Source: CAZUXY01 sp964624235
GTDB taxonomy: Bacteria; Spirochaetota; UBA4802; UBA5368
Assembly: GCA_964624235.1 (NCBI GenBank)
Contig: CAZUXY010000019.1
Coordinates: forward strand, 8,299 to 72,298
Length of the DNA stretch: 64,000 nt
Reading direction: 5' to 3'
How positions within the stretch are numbered: the stretch's first letter is position 1; each line of letters opens with the position of its first letter. A model generated the notes under the pieces. The model was not told the origin of the DNA. It did not search any database and was given only the letters and a program-made list of their open reading frames with translations. The translations under genes were made by a program, and so were the position numbers. Positions 24,901 to 32,962 of the stretch are shown here, piece after piece.

Positions 24901-25353
24901 ATGAAGCATATTAAAGGCATTCTATTGATTACGGTGTTATCGTTTATATTCGCTTTCAGTCAGGCTTTCGCGGCCGGTTCCCCTGTAGGCACATGGAAAA
25001 CCATAGACGACAAGACGAAGGAACCGAAATCTTTTCTCCAGATATGGGAAAAAGACGGTGTCTATTACGGAAAAGTTTCGAAGCTGATCCTTAAAAAGGG
25101 CGAAGACCCCAATCCCCTGTGTACAAAATGCAAGGGCAGCCTGAAAGACAAACCCATACTGGGAATGACGATCATGTGGGGATTGAAGCAGAACGGGGAC
25201 GAGTATTCCGGCGGTAATATCATGGACCCCGATAACGGGGAAACCTATCGCTGCAAAATCAAGCTGCTCGATGGAGGCAAGAAACTCGAAGTAAGGGGAT
25301 TCATCGGCATATCCCTGCTGGGCCGATCACAGTACTGGCACAGGGCCGATTAA
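24901..25353 (+). CDS. Exported DUF2147-family protein
   Basis: 150 aa. Signal peptide about 1-24 (LLITVLSFIFAFSQAFAA). The mature part matches DUF2147: SPVGTWKTIDDKTKEPKSF, WEKDGVYYGKVSKLI, the double-cysteine segment PLCTKCKGSLKDKPILGM, then GGNIMDPDNGETYRCKIKLL, GKKLEVRGFIGISLLGRSQYW. DUF2147 proteins are periplasmic beta-rich proteins of unknown function. Strong ribosome site AGGAGG 11 bases upstream. A short hairpin CCCCA-CAGT-TGGGG lies in the leader, and an intrinsic terminator follows the gene, so it is monocistronic. Confidence 0.88.
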   Translation: MKHIKGILLITVLSFIFAFSQAFAAGSPVGTWKTIDDKTKEPKSFLQIWEKDGVYYGKVSKLILKKGEDPNPLCTKCKGSLKDKPILGMTIMWGLKQNGDEYSGGNIMDPDNGETYRCKIKLLDGGKKLEVRGFIGISLLGRSQYWHRAD

Positions 25354-25381
25354 CGCCGGTCCGCGTCACTCAAGCATCTGC

Positions 25382-25418
25382 ATGCCCCGGAGGTCATACC
25401 GCCGGGGCATTTCATTTA
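25382..25418 (+). terminator. Intrinsic terminator of the DUF2147 gene
   Basis: ATGCCCCGG (25382-25390) pairs with CCGGGGCAT (25402-25410), and inside this GGT pairs with ACC; the stem is followed by TTCATTTA. Confidence 0.65.
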
Positions 25419-25459
25419 TGCCTGCCGCGCTGTCAAAAAAACTATCTGTAATTTAATTA

Positions 25460-25489
25460 TTGACCTTTGCTTCATTTCCGCGGTAATCT
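25460..25489 (+). promoter_or_regulatory. Probable promoter of the YihY-YCF48 gene
   Basis: TTGACC (25460-25465), 18-base spacer, TAATCT (25484-25489). The leader would be about 135 bases long and begins in an inverted repeat. Confidence 0.5.
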
Positions 25490-25490
25490 A

Positions 25491-25524
25491 ATACCGGCTG
25501 GGCCGTAAGGATGTTTGCCGGTAT
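25491..25524 (+). repeat. Inverted repeat at the predicted transcript start of the YihY-YCF48 gene
   Basis: ATACCGGC (25491-25498) and GCCGGTAT (25517-25524) are perfect 8-bp inverted arms with an 18-base spacer, directly after the -10 element. Could be an operator or a 5' RNA stem. Confidence 0.45.
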
Positions 25525-25629
25525 CTCAAGAAAAAACCTGTTCTGACGGACACCGCGGATTATATGTGTTACGCATAAAACGAACCAGATGTTCTTAGGG
25601 CAATCACCGAACCGCACAGGAGCACTGAC

Positions 25630-27924
25630 ATGACACAGGAATCAAAAACGGGTAAAAAGTCGAAATTAACAATACTGCGGGCCAGGATTGAGAAATTCGT
25701 TGAGGAGGTCTACTCCGGTGAAATTACCTATAAGAAGCTATACGGAAAACTGATAAACGCCGTCAAGGTGTTCATCGTCGCGTCCAGGAAATTCATGATG
25801 GACGATTGCATGACCAAGGCTTCCTCTATTGCATATACTTCGATCGTGTCATTGATTCCCACCCTCACCGTCGCCCTTACTTTTTATTCAATTTTTGCCG
25901 GTGTCGGGAATAAAAAAGAAGAGCTCTTCAGACGAATCACTTTATTCATGCTGGAACACAACATCAAGCTGAACATAGATCCTATTCTGGAGTCCATCTC
26001 GAGCCTCATCGAGAACGCGGGGAAGATCGGAGGGATAGGCGCCGTCATTATGGTTTTCACGGCGACCGCGGTGCTGAGGACCCTTGAGAAGTCCCTCAAC
26101 GACATCTGGAAGGTAAAAAAACAGCGTCCTTTCTTTCTGAAACTGGTCTACTACTGGGCGGCCCTGACTCTCGCACCGATAATGCTGATCGCGGGCACCA
26201 CCGTGGCGACCCAGATATCCGCCACCCTGTCACCCCCGAATTTTAAATCGGCAACTATCACACAAAACCGCGTGCTGTGGGTTACGGGCCATAAGGCCAC
26301 CGTCATGACGTCTAAAAACGCGGATCTGAAAATGCAAAACATGCTGCTCGACACGATCGATCTGGACAACCAGAAAGTATATGAATTCAGCGCCGCCGGC
26401 AGCGAGTTCAGCGAGGTTGAGTTCAGGGTAGAAAGGAACGAATTGGAAAACGCCGAGTTCAGGGACATCCAGTTCATCGGAAACAACGGGTGGATTATCG
26501 GGAAAAACGGCATCATACTGACCAGCAGCGACGGCGGCGCCTCATGGTTGCTGGCGAAGTGGGGAAATTTTAAGTTCAATGATATCCATATGATAACCGC
26601 CATTAAAGGATTCATTGCCGCGGACAACGGTTATCTGCTTGAAACATCCGACGGCGGTGAATCCTGGTCCGTTATTGAAGTAAAGGATTTCTCGGCAAAC
26701 CTTAATTCGATCTCGTTTTATAACGGTTACGGGATCATCGCGGGCGACCGTGGGACCATTGTGGTTACCGACGACGGCGGGAAAAAATGGACGGTCCGCA
26801 CCCTTAACGAAGCGAAGATCAGGAACCGTTATGTGAACCTCAACAGCGTGTTTTTCTGCAACGAGAAAAAGATCTGGCTTGCGGGCGACGAGGGATTCAT
26901 TCTGGTAAGCGATAACGGAGGAGTCGCATGGAGCGCTCAGCGGTACCAGGAAAAAAATTATTACGCCCTGTATTTTGAGAACAGGGTTCGTGGTTTCGTT
27001 GCCGGCGAAAAAGGAACACTTTTGTACACTGAGAACGGTGGCGAAAAATGGACCAGGGCGAAACTGCCGTCCTCCCGCATTAATAAAATTATTCCCTGTA
27101 AAAACGGGTTTATCGCCGTCGGAGAGGCGGGAATGATCATGAAATCGACGAACGGTGGAAAAACATGGACCGGCATTGAAGGTGGAAACACCGCCGGGTT
27201 GATGCTGAATTTTTTCGCGCCCTTCATCTTTATCTGGCTGATGTTCCTGCTCACCTATATCTGGCTTCCCAACATGAAGGTGCCGTTGAAACCGGCTTCC
27301 ATCGGCGCTTCGTTCACGGGTGCCGTCTGGGTGATTTTCATACTGGTTTTTATCGTATATATTAAATCATTCGCCAAGGGCACTTTCGCCATCTATGGAG
27401 GACTGGCGGCCATCCCCATATTCCTCCTGATGATTTACGCTTCCGCGCTTATCACGCTGTACGGCGCCGAAATTTCCTATACACTGATGCATCCCCATAC
27501 CTACGCCAACCTGAAAAGGACCTTTAAGGACCGAAACGACATCGTCATCTATTACGGTATATCCATCCTGTACGCCGTCTACCGGAAATTCGAGGAGGGG
27601 AAAGGCGCCTCATCATTCAACGACCTGCTGAAAGCCGTCGCCAACAGGGCTGACGAGGTGGATTACTATACCGCGATGTTCATGAAGGAGAACCTTATTC
27701 TCCAGGCCGAGGGCGGAGGATGGGTTCCCACCAATTCATCCATGAACATAAAGGTTTCGGATATCGTGGACCTGATGCACGGAATCAGCCTTACCGTCCC
27801 CTCTCATGGCGGGCCCGATGGGTTGCGCAAGTATTTCAACCGCCTTTTCTCGCAGATGCACGACTCGCACCGCGAGGTGCTGAAGGGGCTTACCCTGGGA
27901 AAGATAATCAGCGAGGCCAAATAG
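25630..27924 (+). CDS. YihY/BrkB membrane protein with inserted YCF48/BNR-like repeat domain
   Basis: 764 aa, about twice the usual YihY length. Residues 1-200: cytoplasmic N-terminus and three membrane helices (about 65-90, 135-160, 173-198) with the family block KASSIAYTSIVSLIPTLTV and AVLRTLEKSLNDIWKVK. Residues about 203-523: an inserted repeat domain with six [D/N]GGxxW motifs at about 300, 340, 380, 428, 468 and 507, typical of YCF48/sortilin-like propellers (ILTSSDGGASW, VVTDDGGKKW, LLYTENGGEKW). Residues 525-618: three more helices including GTFAIYGGLAAIPIFLLMIY, and then a cytoplasmic winged-helix-like tail (about 620-764). With an inside N-terminus the insert faces the periplasm. 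Function unknown; YihY/BrkB proteins are envelope proteins without settled role. Confidence 0.88.
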   Translation: MTQESKTGKKSKLTILRARIEKFVEEVYSGEITYKKLYGKLINAVKVFIVASRKFMMDDCMTKASSIAYTSIVSLIPTLTVALTFYSIFAGVGNKKEELFRRITLFMLEHNIKLNIDPILESISSLIENAGKIGGIGAVIMVFTATAVLRTLEKSLNDIWKVKKQRPFFLKLVYYWAALTLAPIMLIAGTTVATQISATLSPPNFKSATITQNRVLWVTGHKATVMTSKNADLKMQNMLLDTIDLDNQKVYEFSAAGSEFSEVEFRVERNELENAEFRDIQFIGNNGWIIGKNGIILTSSDGGASWLLAKWGNFKFNDIHMITAIKGFIAADNGYLLETSDGGESWSVIEVKDFSANLNSISFYNGYGIIAGDRGTIVVTDDGGKKWTVRTLNEAKIRNRYVNLNSVFFCNEKKIWLAGDEGFILVSDNGGVAWSAQRYQEKNYYALYFENRVRGFVAGEKGTLLYTENGGEKWTRAKLPSSRINKIIPCKNGFIAVGEAGMIMKSTNGGKTWTGIEGGNTAGLMLNFFAPFIFIWLMFLLTYIWLPNMKVPLKPASIGASFTGAVWVIFILVFIVYIKSFAKGTFAIYGGLAAIPIFLLMIYASALITLYGAEISYTLMHPHTYANLKRTFKDRNDIVIYYGISILYAVYRKFEEGKGASSFNDLLKAVANRADEVDYYTAMFMKENLILQAEGGGWVPTNSSMNIKVSDIVDLMHGISLTVPSHGGPDGLRKYFNRLFSQMHDSHREVLKGLTLGKIISEAK

Positions 27925-27938
27925 GAGCGGGAAGGGAA

Positions 27939-28826
27939 TCAATATACGTAATACCCGAACACAAAGGGGATGATGATGGTGTGACCGGCGATATCGTCGG
28001 GCACCGCACCGAAGTTCTTCGAGAGCCTGATAGCGTCCATACAGGACGCGTCAAGAGGACGATTCCCCTGCGAATCGACGATCACCACCTCGAGCACATC
28101 ACCTTTGCGGTTCATGGTGAAAAACAGCTTCACCTCCTGACTGGGAATGGCCATTATACGCGTGCGGCCGGGCGTGTACGTACCGGTAACAGGATCGTAA
28201 CCGTAAAGGATCGCGTTTGCCAGCATGGGAGGAAACCAGTTGGAGGCTATCTTGTCTTTCATCGCCTTGAAGTAGCGGAAATTTTTAAACTTCTTGGTGT
28301 TGAACGAGAACCTTCCGTCATTGGAATAATATATAGCGTTTTTCGGCGAGAAGCTGTTCTTATCGGGGATAGTGGTGAAATCGCTTTGTCCCTCGAATCC
28401 CAGCATGCTGCCGAAATCGTACTGGGCCATTGAAATAACCAGCTCCGTGTTCCTGGCGATCAGCAGTTCATTACGGTCTCGCCGTACGGTGCTCTTCGTC
28501 GCCGTACGCCCTGTCCGGGGGTTTCCCCTTTTGACCTTGAAGTCCAGTGAATTGTTGAGCCAGTGGTCGCCTTTTTCGCTGGTGATAAATCCTTTTGCCG
28601 CCGAATCCCTTTCGGAGAGCAGGGTGGACCTGTCGACCATCTTTCTATCGTCTTCATTCAGGTTGACTATTATGTCCCTGCCGCCGCCGAAAAGTTTCTG
28701 TTTCGCCTTCTCCCCGGCGATCCGTCCCTGAAGATCGGGCAACACCAGGCTTACCCACCCTGCCAGGTGCATAAAAAAAGAAACTAGCAGCAGAAGGCTT
28801 AGTTTGATTTCCGCTGGTCTTTCCAT
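27939..28826 (-). CDS. TonB-like protein (energy transducer family C-terminal domain)
   Basis: 295 aa. One N-terminal membrane segment (about 8-30, LSLLLLVSFFMHLAGWVSLVL), a charged periplasmic stretch (about 35-170), then a TonB/TolA-type C-terminal domain: FRYFKAMKDKIASNWFPP, KLFFTMNRKGDVLEVVIVDS, PLDASCMDAIRLSKNFGAVP, HTIIIPFVFGY. TonB proteins pass proton-motive energy to outer-membrane receptors or act in cell division as TolA; no ExbB/ExbD or receptor gene is next to it, so the partner is unknown. The start overlaps the preceding small frame by 28 bp. Confidence 0.82.
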   Translation of the reverse strand: MERPAEIKLSLLLLVSFFMHLAGWVSLVLPDLQGRIAGEKAKQKLFGGGRDIIVNLNEDDRKMVDRSTLLSERDSAAKGFITSEKGDHWLNNSLDFKVKRGNPRTGRTATKSTVRRDRNELLIARNTELVISMAQYDFGSMLGFEGQSDFTTIPDKNSFSPKNAIYYSNDGRFSFNTKKFKNFRYFKAMKDKIASNWFPPMLANAILYGYDPVTGTYTPGRTRIMAIPSQEVKLFFTMNRKGDVLEVVIVDSQGNRPLDASCMDAIRLSKNFGAVPDDIAGHTIIIPFVFGYYVY

Positions 28827-29146
28827 TTCCTTACTTCTTCCGTTCTTTCACCGGCAGTCATTTCATCGAGGGGCCGGAACAGATCCCTGTATACTTCGGC
28901 AAAAAACGCCCCCTGTCTCTCCACGACAACCCCGCAGGTAGACAGCAGCGACGACAGCGGCTCTCCCTCCGCAAGACTATAGCCTATAAACCACAAGCAG
29001 ACAGGGAGATGACCGGGCAACACGGTTCCGGGAAATATCATCATGCATCCGGGTCCGATCACCACCGGTCCGCCGGCAAGGTCTGTGCGGACGAAAGGAT
29101 CTAATCTTACATCCGCACCTGTATAAAGTAAGTCGCTGTTATACAC
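28799..29146 (-). CDS. Small protein, unknown, overlapping the TonB-like gene
   Basis: 115 aa with a GTG start and no clear ribosome site. The N-terminal half (GADVRLDPFVRTDLAGGPV, VIGPGCMMIFPGTVLPG) recalls hexapeptide-repeat transferases, but too few turns are present to be sure. The C-terminus is charged (EMTAGERTEEVRKWKDQRKSN, given here only as the tail). It overlaps the TonB-like start by 28 bp, consistent with translational coupling. It could be a real small gene or a remnant; evidence is limited to the open frame and its position. Confidence 0.4.
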   Translation of the reverse strand: MYNSDLLYTGADVRLDPFVRTDLAGGPVVIGPGCMMIFPGTVLPGHLPVCLWFIGYSLAEGEPLSSLLSTCGVVVERQGAFFAEVYRDLFRPLDEMTAGERTEEVRKWKDQRKSN

Positions 29147-29192
29147 GGTTGTTACAGCTTAATTCTGGTTCTTCACGTTTTTAGGCCTGCAT

Positions 29193-29214
29193 CCCGCATC
29201 ATCGGCGATGCGGG
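29193..29214. repeat. Perfect 8-bp inverted repeat near the EF-G paralogue 3' side
   Basis: CCCGCATC (29193-29200), 6-nt loop, GATGCGGG (29207-29214). A small stem without a T-run in either direction. Confidence 0.4.
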
Positions 29215-29368
29215 CGGGTTTGCCGCTGAACCGATCCCGGAATGGCCCGGCGGGCGTCATGGGAGTGAAATTGTCTGCCGGCCGGTCTTTAAAAATTTTA
29301 TATCCATGGGTTTTGTTCGCGTCTTCTCACCCGGTTTCAATGGACGGGAAGGCAATGAGCAGCGGGAG

Positions 29369-29398
29369 CGCCGGACGGTTTTACTCTCACGTCCGGCG
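29369..29398 (-). terminator. Stem-loop 20 bases after the EF-G paralogue stop
   Basis: CGCCGGACG (29369-29377) and CGTCCGGCG (29390-29398) form a perfect 9-bp stem with a 12-nt loop. It lacks a U-run, so termination is not certain. Confidence 0.45.
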
Positions 29399-29417
29399 AT
29401 GAACGGTCTGACCTGTA

Positions 29418-31532
29418 TTATTTATTGGCTTCTTCCTCAAAGAATTTCTTGCGTTCTTCGATCACCTTTTCGGCTATCTTTCCCGAGATGGGATCGTAGT
29501 GCGAAAATTCCATCTCGAAGGTTGCCTTGCCGCTGGTCATGGCACGCAGGTCGATGGAATAGCGCAGCATTTCAGCCAGCGGGACCTGGGCCTTTACCAC
29601 CGAAATACCACTGCTGTTTTCCTCGTCCTTGCTACCCATGCCGAGCACACGGCCCCTTCTGCCGTTGATGTCGTTCAATATGTCGCCCATGTACTCCTTG
29701 TCCACGTAGATGTCAACCACCATCACGGGCTCAAGCAGAATGGGACCCGCGGTCTCCATGGCCTTTTTCAGCGCGCTGCGCGCGGCGATCTTAAACGACA
29801 TCTCGGAAGAGTCTACGTCATGATACGAACCGAAGAACAGGTCCACCTTGAGGTCCACCACAGGGAACTTCCCGAGGACTCCCTCTTCAAGTCCTTCTTT
29901 AAAGCCCTTTTCGCAACCGGGTATATACTGGCGGGGAATAACGCCGCCGACGATGCTGTTTTCAAACTCATACCCTCCCCCCCTGGGCATCGGCTCTACC
30001 CTTATATGTACATCGCCGTACTGGCCGTGGCCTCCGGTCTGCTTTTTATGTTTATACGAAGCCTCGGCTTTTTTGGTAATGGTCTCACGATAGGCGATAC
30101 GGGGTTCGCTGGTGGTCACTTCAATTTTGTTTTTCTCGGCGATGCTTTTCAGCAGTATATCGAGCTGCATCTCTCCCATTCCCGAGAGTACGGTCTGCTT
30201 GGTCTCGGAGTTGAATTCGTAGGTGATGGTGGGATTTTCATCGGTGATTCTTCCGAATATCTGCCCCAGCTTGTCCTCATCGCCTTTCTTGACCGGCACC
30301 AGCGCATAGGAGAAAACAGGATGCGGTGTCTCGATCACGGGAAGGATTACCAGATGCTTCGGGTCACAGAGCGTGTCCAGCGTGCTGGTTTTTTCCATTT
30401 TAACGACAACACCTATATCGCCGCACACTATGTTCGGCATCTCATACTGTTTGTTCCCGATCATGGCGTAGAGTTTCGATACCCTGTCCTTGGAGTTCTT
30501 AGCCGCGTTGAAGACCTCGCTGTCGGGCAGCAACTGGCCGGATACCACCTTCAGATAGTTGAACCTTCCCGCATACTGATCGATATAGGTCTTCCACACC
30601 ACGGCGGCAAAGGGTTTATCGGGCAGGCAGGTCACGGGACGCTCTTCGCCGGATTCCCCCATGGACTTACCCTTGTACACCCTGCCGATTTCAGGGGAAG
30701 GCACAAAATCTTTTATTACATTTATAAGATTCCTGATGCCCACGGACTTCAGCGAGGAACCGCATATTACGGGGTGCAGCCTGGCGGCGCTAAGTTGTTT
30801 CTTGATTCCACTGCGTATCTCGTCAACGGTAAGCGCCTTCCCGTCCAGGAACTTCTCTATCAGGGCATCCTCTCCTTCGGCGGCGAGTTCGATCAGCACG
30901 CTCCTCTGCAGTTCAGCGGTTTCAGCCATGTCCGCGGGGATATCGGATACCGACACCGACTTGCCGTCGGGTTTCGGCACCATGGCCTTCATCTCGGTCA
31001 GATCGATGACCCCCTTGAGGCCCGCGCCTTCCCCGTAGGGAATGCACAGCGGTGCGAGCTTTGCGTTCAGATTGGTTTGAATATTATTGACGATCTTTTC
31101 GTAATTCGCCCGCTCCTTGTCCATCTTGTTTATGAAGATTATTCTCGGTATATTTTTCTCTGAAAGGTAACGCCACGCTTTTTCAGTTTCTATCTGCACA
31201 CCGTCGACGGAATCCACCACAAGAATGGCCGCTTCAGCCACCTGCAGCGCGGCGCGGGCTTCACCGATAAAATCCGACATGCCGGGAGTATCGATAATGT
31301 TGATTTTTACGCCGTCGACCTCGATAAATCCCATGGCGCTGCGTATGGACATCTGTCGTTTCTGTTCTTCTTCGTCATAGTCGGAGGTAAGGGTGCCACC
31401 GGCGGGATTTCCGATGCTGTCGATCTTTCCACCGATGAGCAGTATGGCATCGAGCAGTGTGGATTTTCCGGTACTACCATGGCCGACAATGGTTACATTT
31501 CGTATCTGCTCAGTCTTGTATTCATTCAGCAT
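29418..31532 (-). CDS. Elongation factor G paralogue (EF-G-like GTPase)
   Basis: 704 aa, all five EF-G domains present. GTPase motifs: G1 GHGSTGKST (about 17-25), an altered switch I (SDYDEEEQKRQMSIRSA in place of the usual ERGITI type), G3 DTPGMSDF and G4 NKMD. EF-G proper has DTPGH; the catalytic-position histidine is Met here. Domain IV carries KKQTGGHGQYGDVHIRVEP, and domain V GRRGRVLGMGS. These traits place it with the second EF-G types known in several phyla, including spirochaetes, some of which act in ribosome recycling or lack clear function. No ribosomal protein genes adjoin it. Preceded by GGAGG. Confidence 0.92.
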   Translation of the reverse strand: MLNEYKTEQIRNVTIVGHGSTGKSTLLDAILLIGGKIDSIGNPAGGTLTSDYDEEEQKRQMSIRSAMGFIEVDGVKINIIDTPGMSDFIGEARAALQVAEAAILVVDSVDGVQIETEKAWRYLSEKNIPRIIFINKMDKERANYEKIVNNIQTNLNAKLAPLCIPYGEGAGLKGVIDLTEMKAMVPKPDGKSVSVSDIPADMAETAELQRSVLIELAAEGEDALIEKFLDGKALTVDEIRSGIKKQLSAARLHPVICGSSLKSVGIRNLINVIKDFVPSPEIGRVYKGKSMGESGEERPVTCLPDKPFAAVVWKTYIDQYAGRFNYLKVVSGQLLPDSEVFNAAKNSKDRVSKLYAMIGNKQYEMPNIVCGDIGVVVKMEKTSTLDTLCDPKHLVILPVIETPHPVFSYALVPVKKGDEDKLGQIFGRITDENPTITYEFNSETKQTVLSGMGEMQLDILLKSIAEKNKIEVTTSEPRIAYRETITKKAEASYKHKKQTGGHGQYGDVHIRVEPMPRGGGYEFENSIVGGVIPRQYIPGCEKGFKEGLEEGVLGKFPVVDLKVDLFFGSYHDVDSSEMSFKIAARSALKKAMETAGPILLEPVMVVDIYVDKEYMGDILNDINGRRGRVLGMGSKDEENSSGISVVKAQVPLAEMLRYSIDLRAMTSGKATFEMEFSHYDPISGKIAEKVIEERKKFFEEEANK

Positions 31533-31664
31533 TCCTCATCCTCCAGATCAAATGTAGGTATGGAGATTCCAGGCTCCTAATGCGCTTCCAGGGCAGGCAC
31601 ACCGGCAGATAAAGTAAAGAAGGGTTAATTTTTTGTAAAGTGTTTTATGGAGCGGAGGGTTAAA

Positions 31665-32597
31665 TCATTTCTCGTACACGTCCAGATTGTTTTTCCCCTG
31701 TTCTTTGGCTTTCACCAGTGCACGCTCGGTGTTTACCAGCAGATCGTTCAGTATCGTTTCAATCGTATCCTGGTCTCTCGTACCCTTGCTGAACGCGTAC
31801 CAGCCTATACCTATATTCGCGGAAAGTTCTATATTGGAATCGCCGAACTGCAGCGGCCACTCGTTGAGTTCCTTGAGTATCCTTTCTGCGACGACGAGGG
31901 CGCCTTTACGGTCGGTTCGCGGCAGCAGCAGCAGGAATTCCTTGTCTCCGTACCTGCCCAGCTTGTCGTATTCGCGACAGCACTTTTCCAGTCTCCGGGC
32001 GAACTCTATCAGCACCAGGTCGCCCGCAAGTTTCCCGTATTGTTCATTTATGGACTTGAAGTCGAAAGCCTCGACCAGTATCATGGACAGGGAACCCTTC
32101 TCCCGGGAGGTCCTGTTCAGTTCGCGCAGTCCCTCGTCCAGCAGCACCCTGCGGTTGAATGTCCTGGTAACGGGGTCTTCTTTCGCGAGTTTCATGAGCT
32201 TCTTCTGGCTGTTCACCAGTTTGTTCTCGAACTGGTGTATCCTTACCCCCACCCTGATGCGGGCCGACAATTCTCCTTCATCGAAGGGTTTCAACAGGAA
32301 CTCATCCGCACCGGCCTCAAGTGCGCCCATCACGCCGTTTTTTTTAGTCGCCCCGCCGAGCATGATCATATACACATAGCGGCCCAGCCTCAGTTTTCTG
32401 ATCTTTTTGCAGATTTCGCCCCCGTCCACCCCGGCAAGGTCTTTATCGATGACCGCAATGTGGATGTTTCCCCTGGCTGTCATTTCAACGGCCATGTCGG
32501 CATCCCCGGTCTTTACGGGATCCAGCCCCAGGTTTTTCACCACCTTTTCTATGATCTTGCTGATGAAGTGATCCTCTTCAATGATCAGGACTTTCAT
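31665..32597 (-). CDS. Receiver-GGDEF protein with degenerate active site and intact I-site
   Basis: 310 aa. Receiver domain about 1-118: acidic cluster EED at 7-9, phospho-acceptor candidate Asp51 (AVIDKD), Lys103 (LLKPF). A helical linker (about 118-137) leads to a GGDEF domain. Its signature reads RYGDKEF (about 215-221) instead of RYGGDEF; the metal-binding segment LDIDHFK reads VEAFDFK, and the usual GH..GD turn reads YGKLAGD. So diguanylate cyclase activity is unlikely. The inhibitory site RxxD (REYD, 208-211) sits at the normal distance, five residues before the signature, so c-di-GMP binding may survive. Single gene between the EF-G paralogue and a divergent operon. Confidence 0.9.
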   Translation of the reverse strand: MKVLIIEEDHFISKIIEKVVKNLGLDPVKTGDADMAVEMTARGNIHIAVIDKDLAGVDGGEICKKIRKLRLGRYVYMIMLGGATKKNGVMGALEAGADEFLLKPFDEGELSARIRVGVRIHQFENKLVNSQKKLMKLAKEDPVTRTFNRRVLLDEGLRELNRTSREKGSLSMILVEAFDFKSINEQYGKLAGDLVLIEFARRLEKCCREYDKLGRYGDKEFLLLLPRTDRKGALVVAERILKELNEWPLQFGDSNIELSANIGIGWYAFSKGTRDQDTIETILNDLLVNTERALVKAKEQGKNNLDVYEK

Positions 32598-32962
32598 GAT
32601 TGACCCTGTGTGTTGTGGATTTTTTGGTTTTTCACGGGCGGCACCTACATGGAAATCAGCCGCGATCGGCCACTCTACCGCACGAACGGGAACCCGCTGT
32701 CACCCGGATTTTACCTGTGTCCGATTAAGCTATCCTATAGTCAGAGTACAAAAAAATCAATCCCAAAAAGCTGAGATTTTATTGACTTTGATGCCGGCGG
32801 CGATATTCTTAATACTATTACGAGACACCATACGGCATTAAAACCACAGATAATTCCATACCCGCGCGAAGGAAAAGTAGAGTACCACGATGTTCCGGAT
32901 ATTTTATCTTTTCGCGGCGTCACCGCGCCGGCGCTCTTCACACAGGTTCCCGGAGGGCCTTT
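32598..32962. other. Divergent intergenic region, receiver-GGDEF / outer-membrane operon
   Basis: 365 bp. Holds a promoter for the rightward operon (32782-32809) with a leader of about 145 bases. No clear promoter for the leftward gene and no further gene seen. Confidence 0.45.
32782..32809 (+). promoter_or_regulatory. Sigma-70-like promoter of the outer-membrane/lipoprotein operon
   Basis: TTGACT (32782-32787), 16-base spacer, TATTCT (32804-32809). Confidence 0.5.

Noticed and set aside
29499..31163. 554-codon frame on the plus strand opposite the EF-G paralogue
   Set aside because: Exact antisense of a well-supported gene; the translation is His/Val/Leu-rich, as expected for the reverse of a G+C-rich coding strand.
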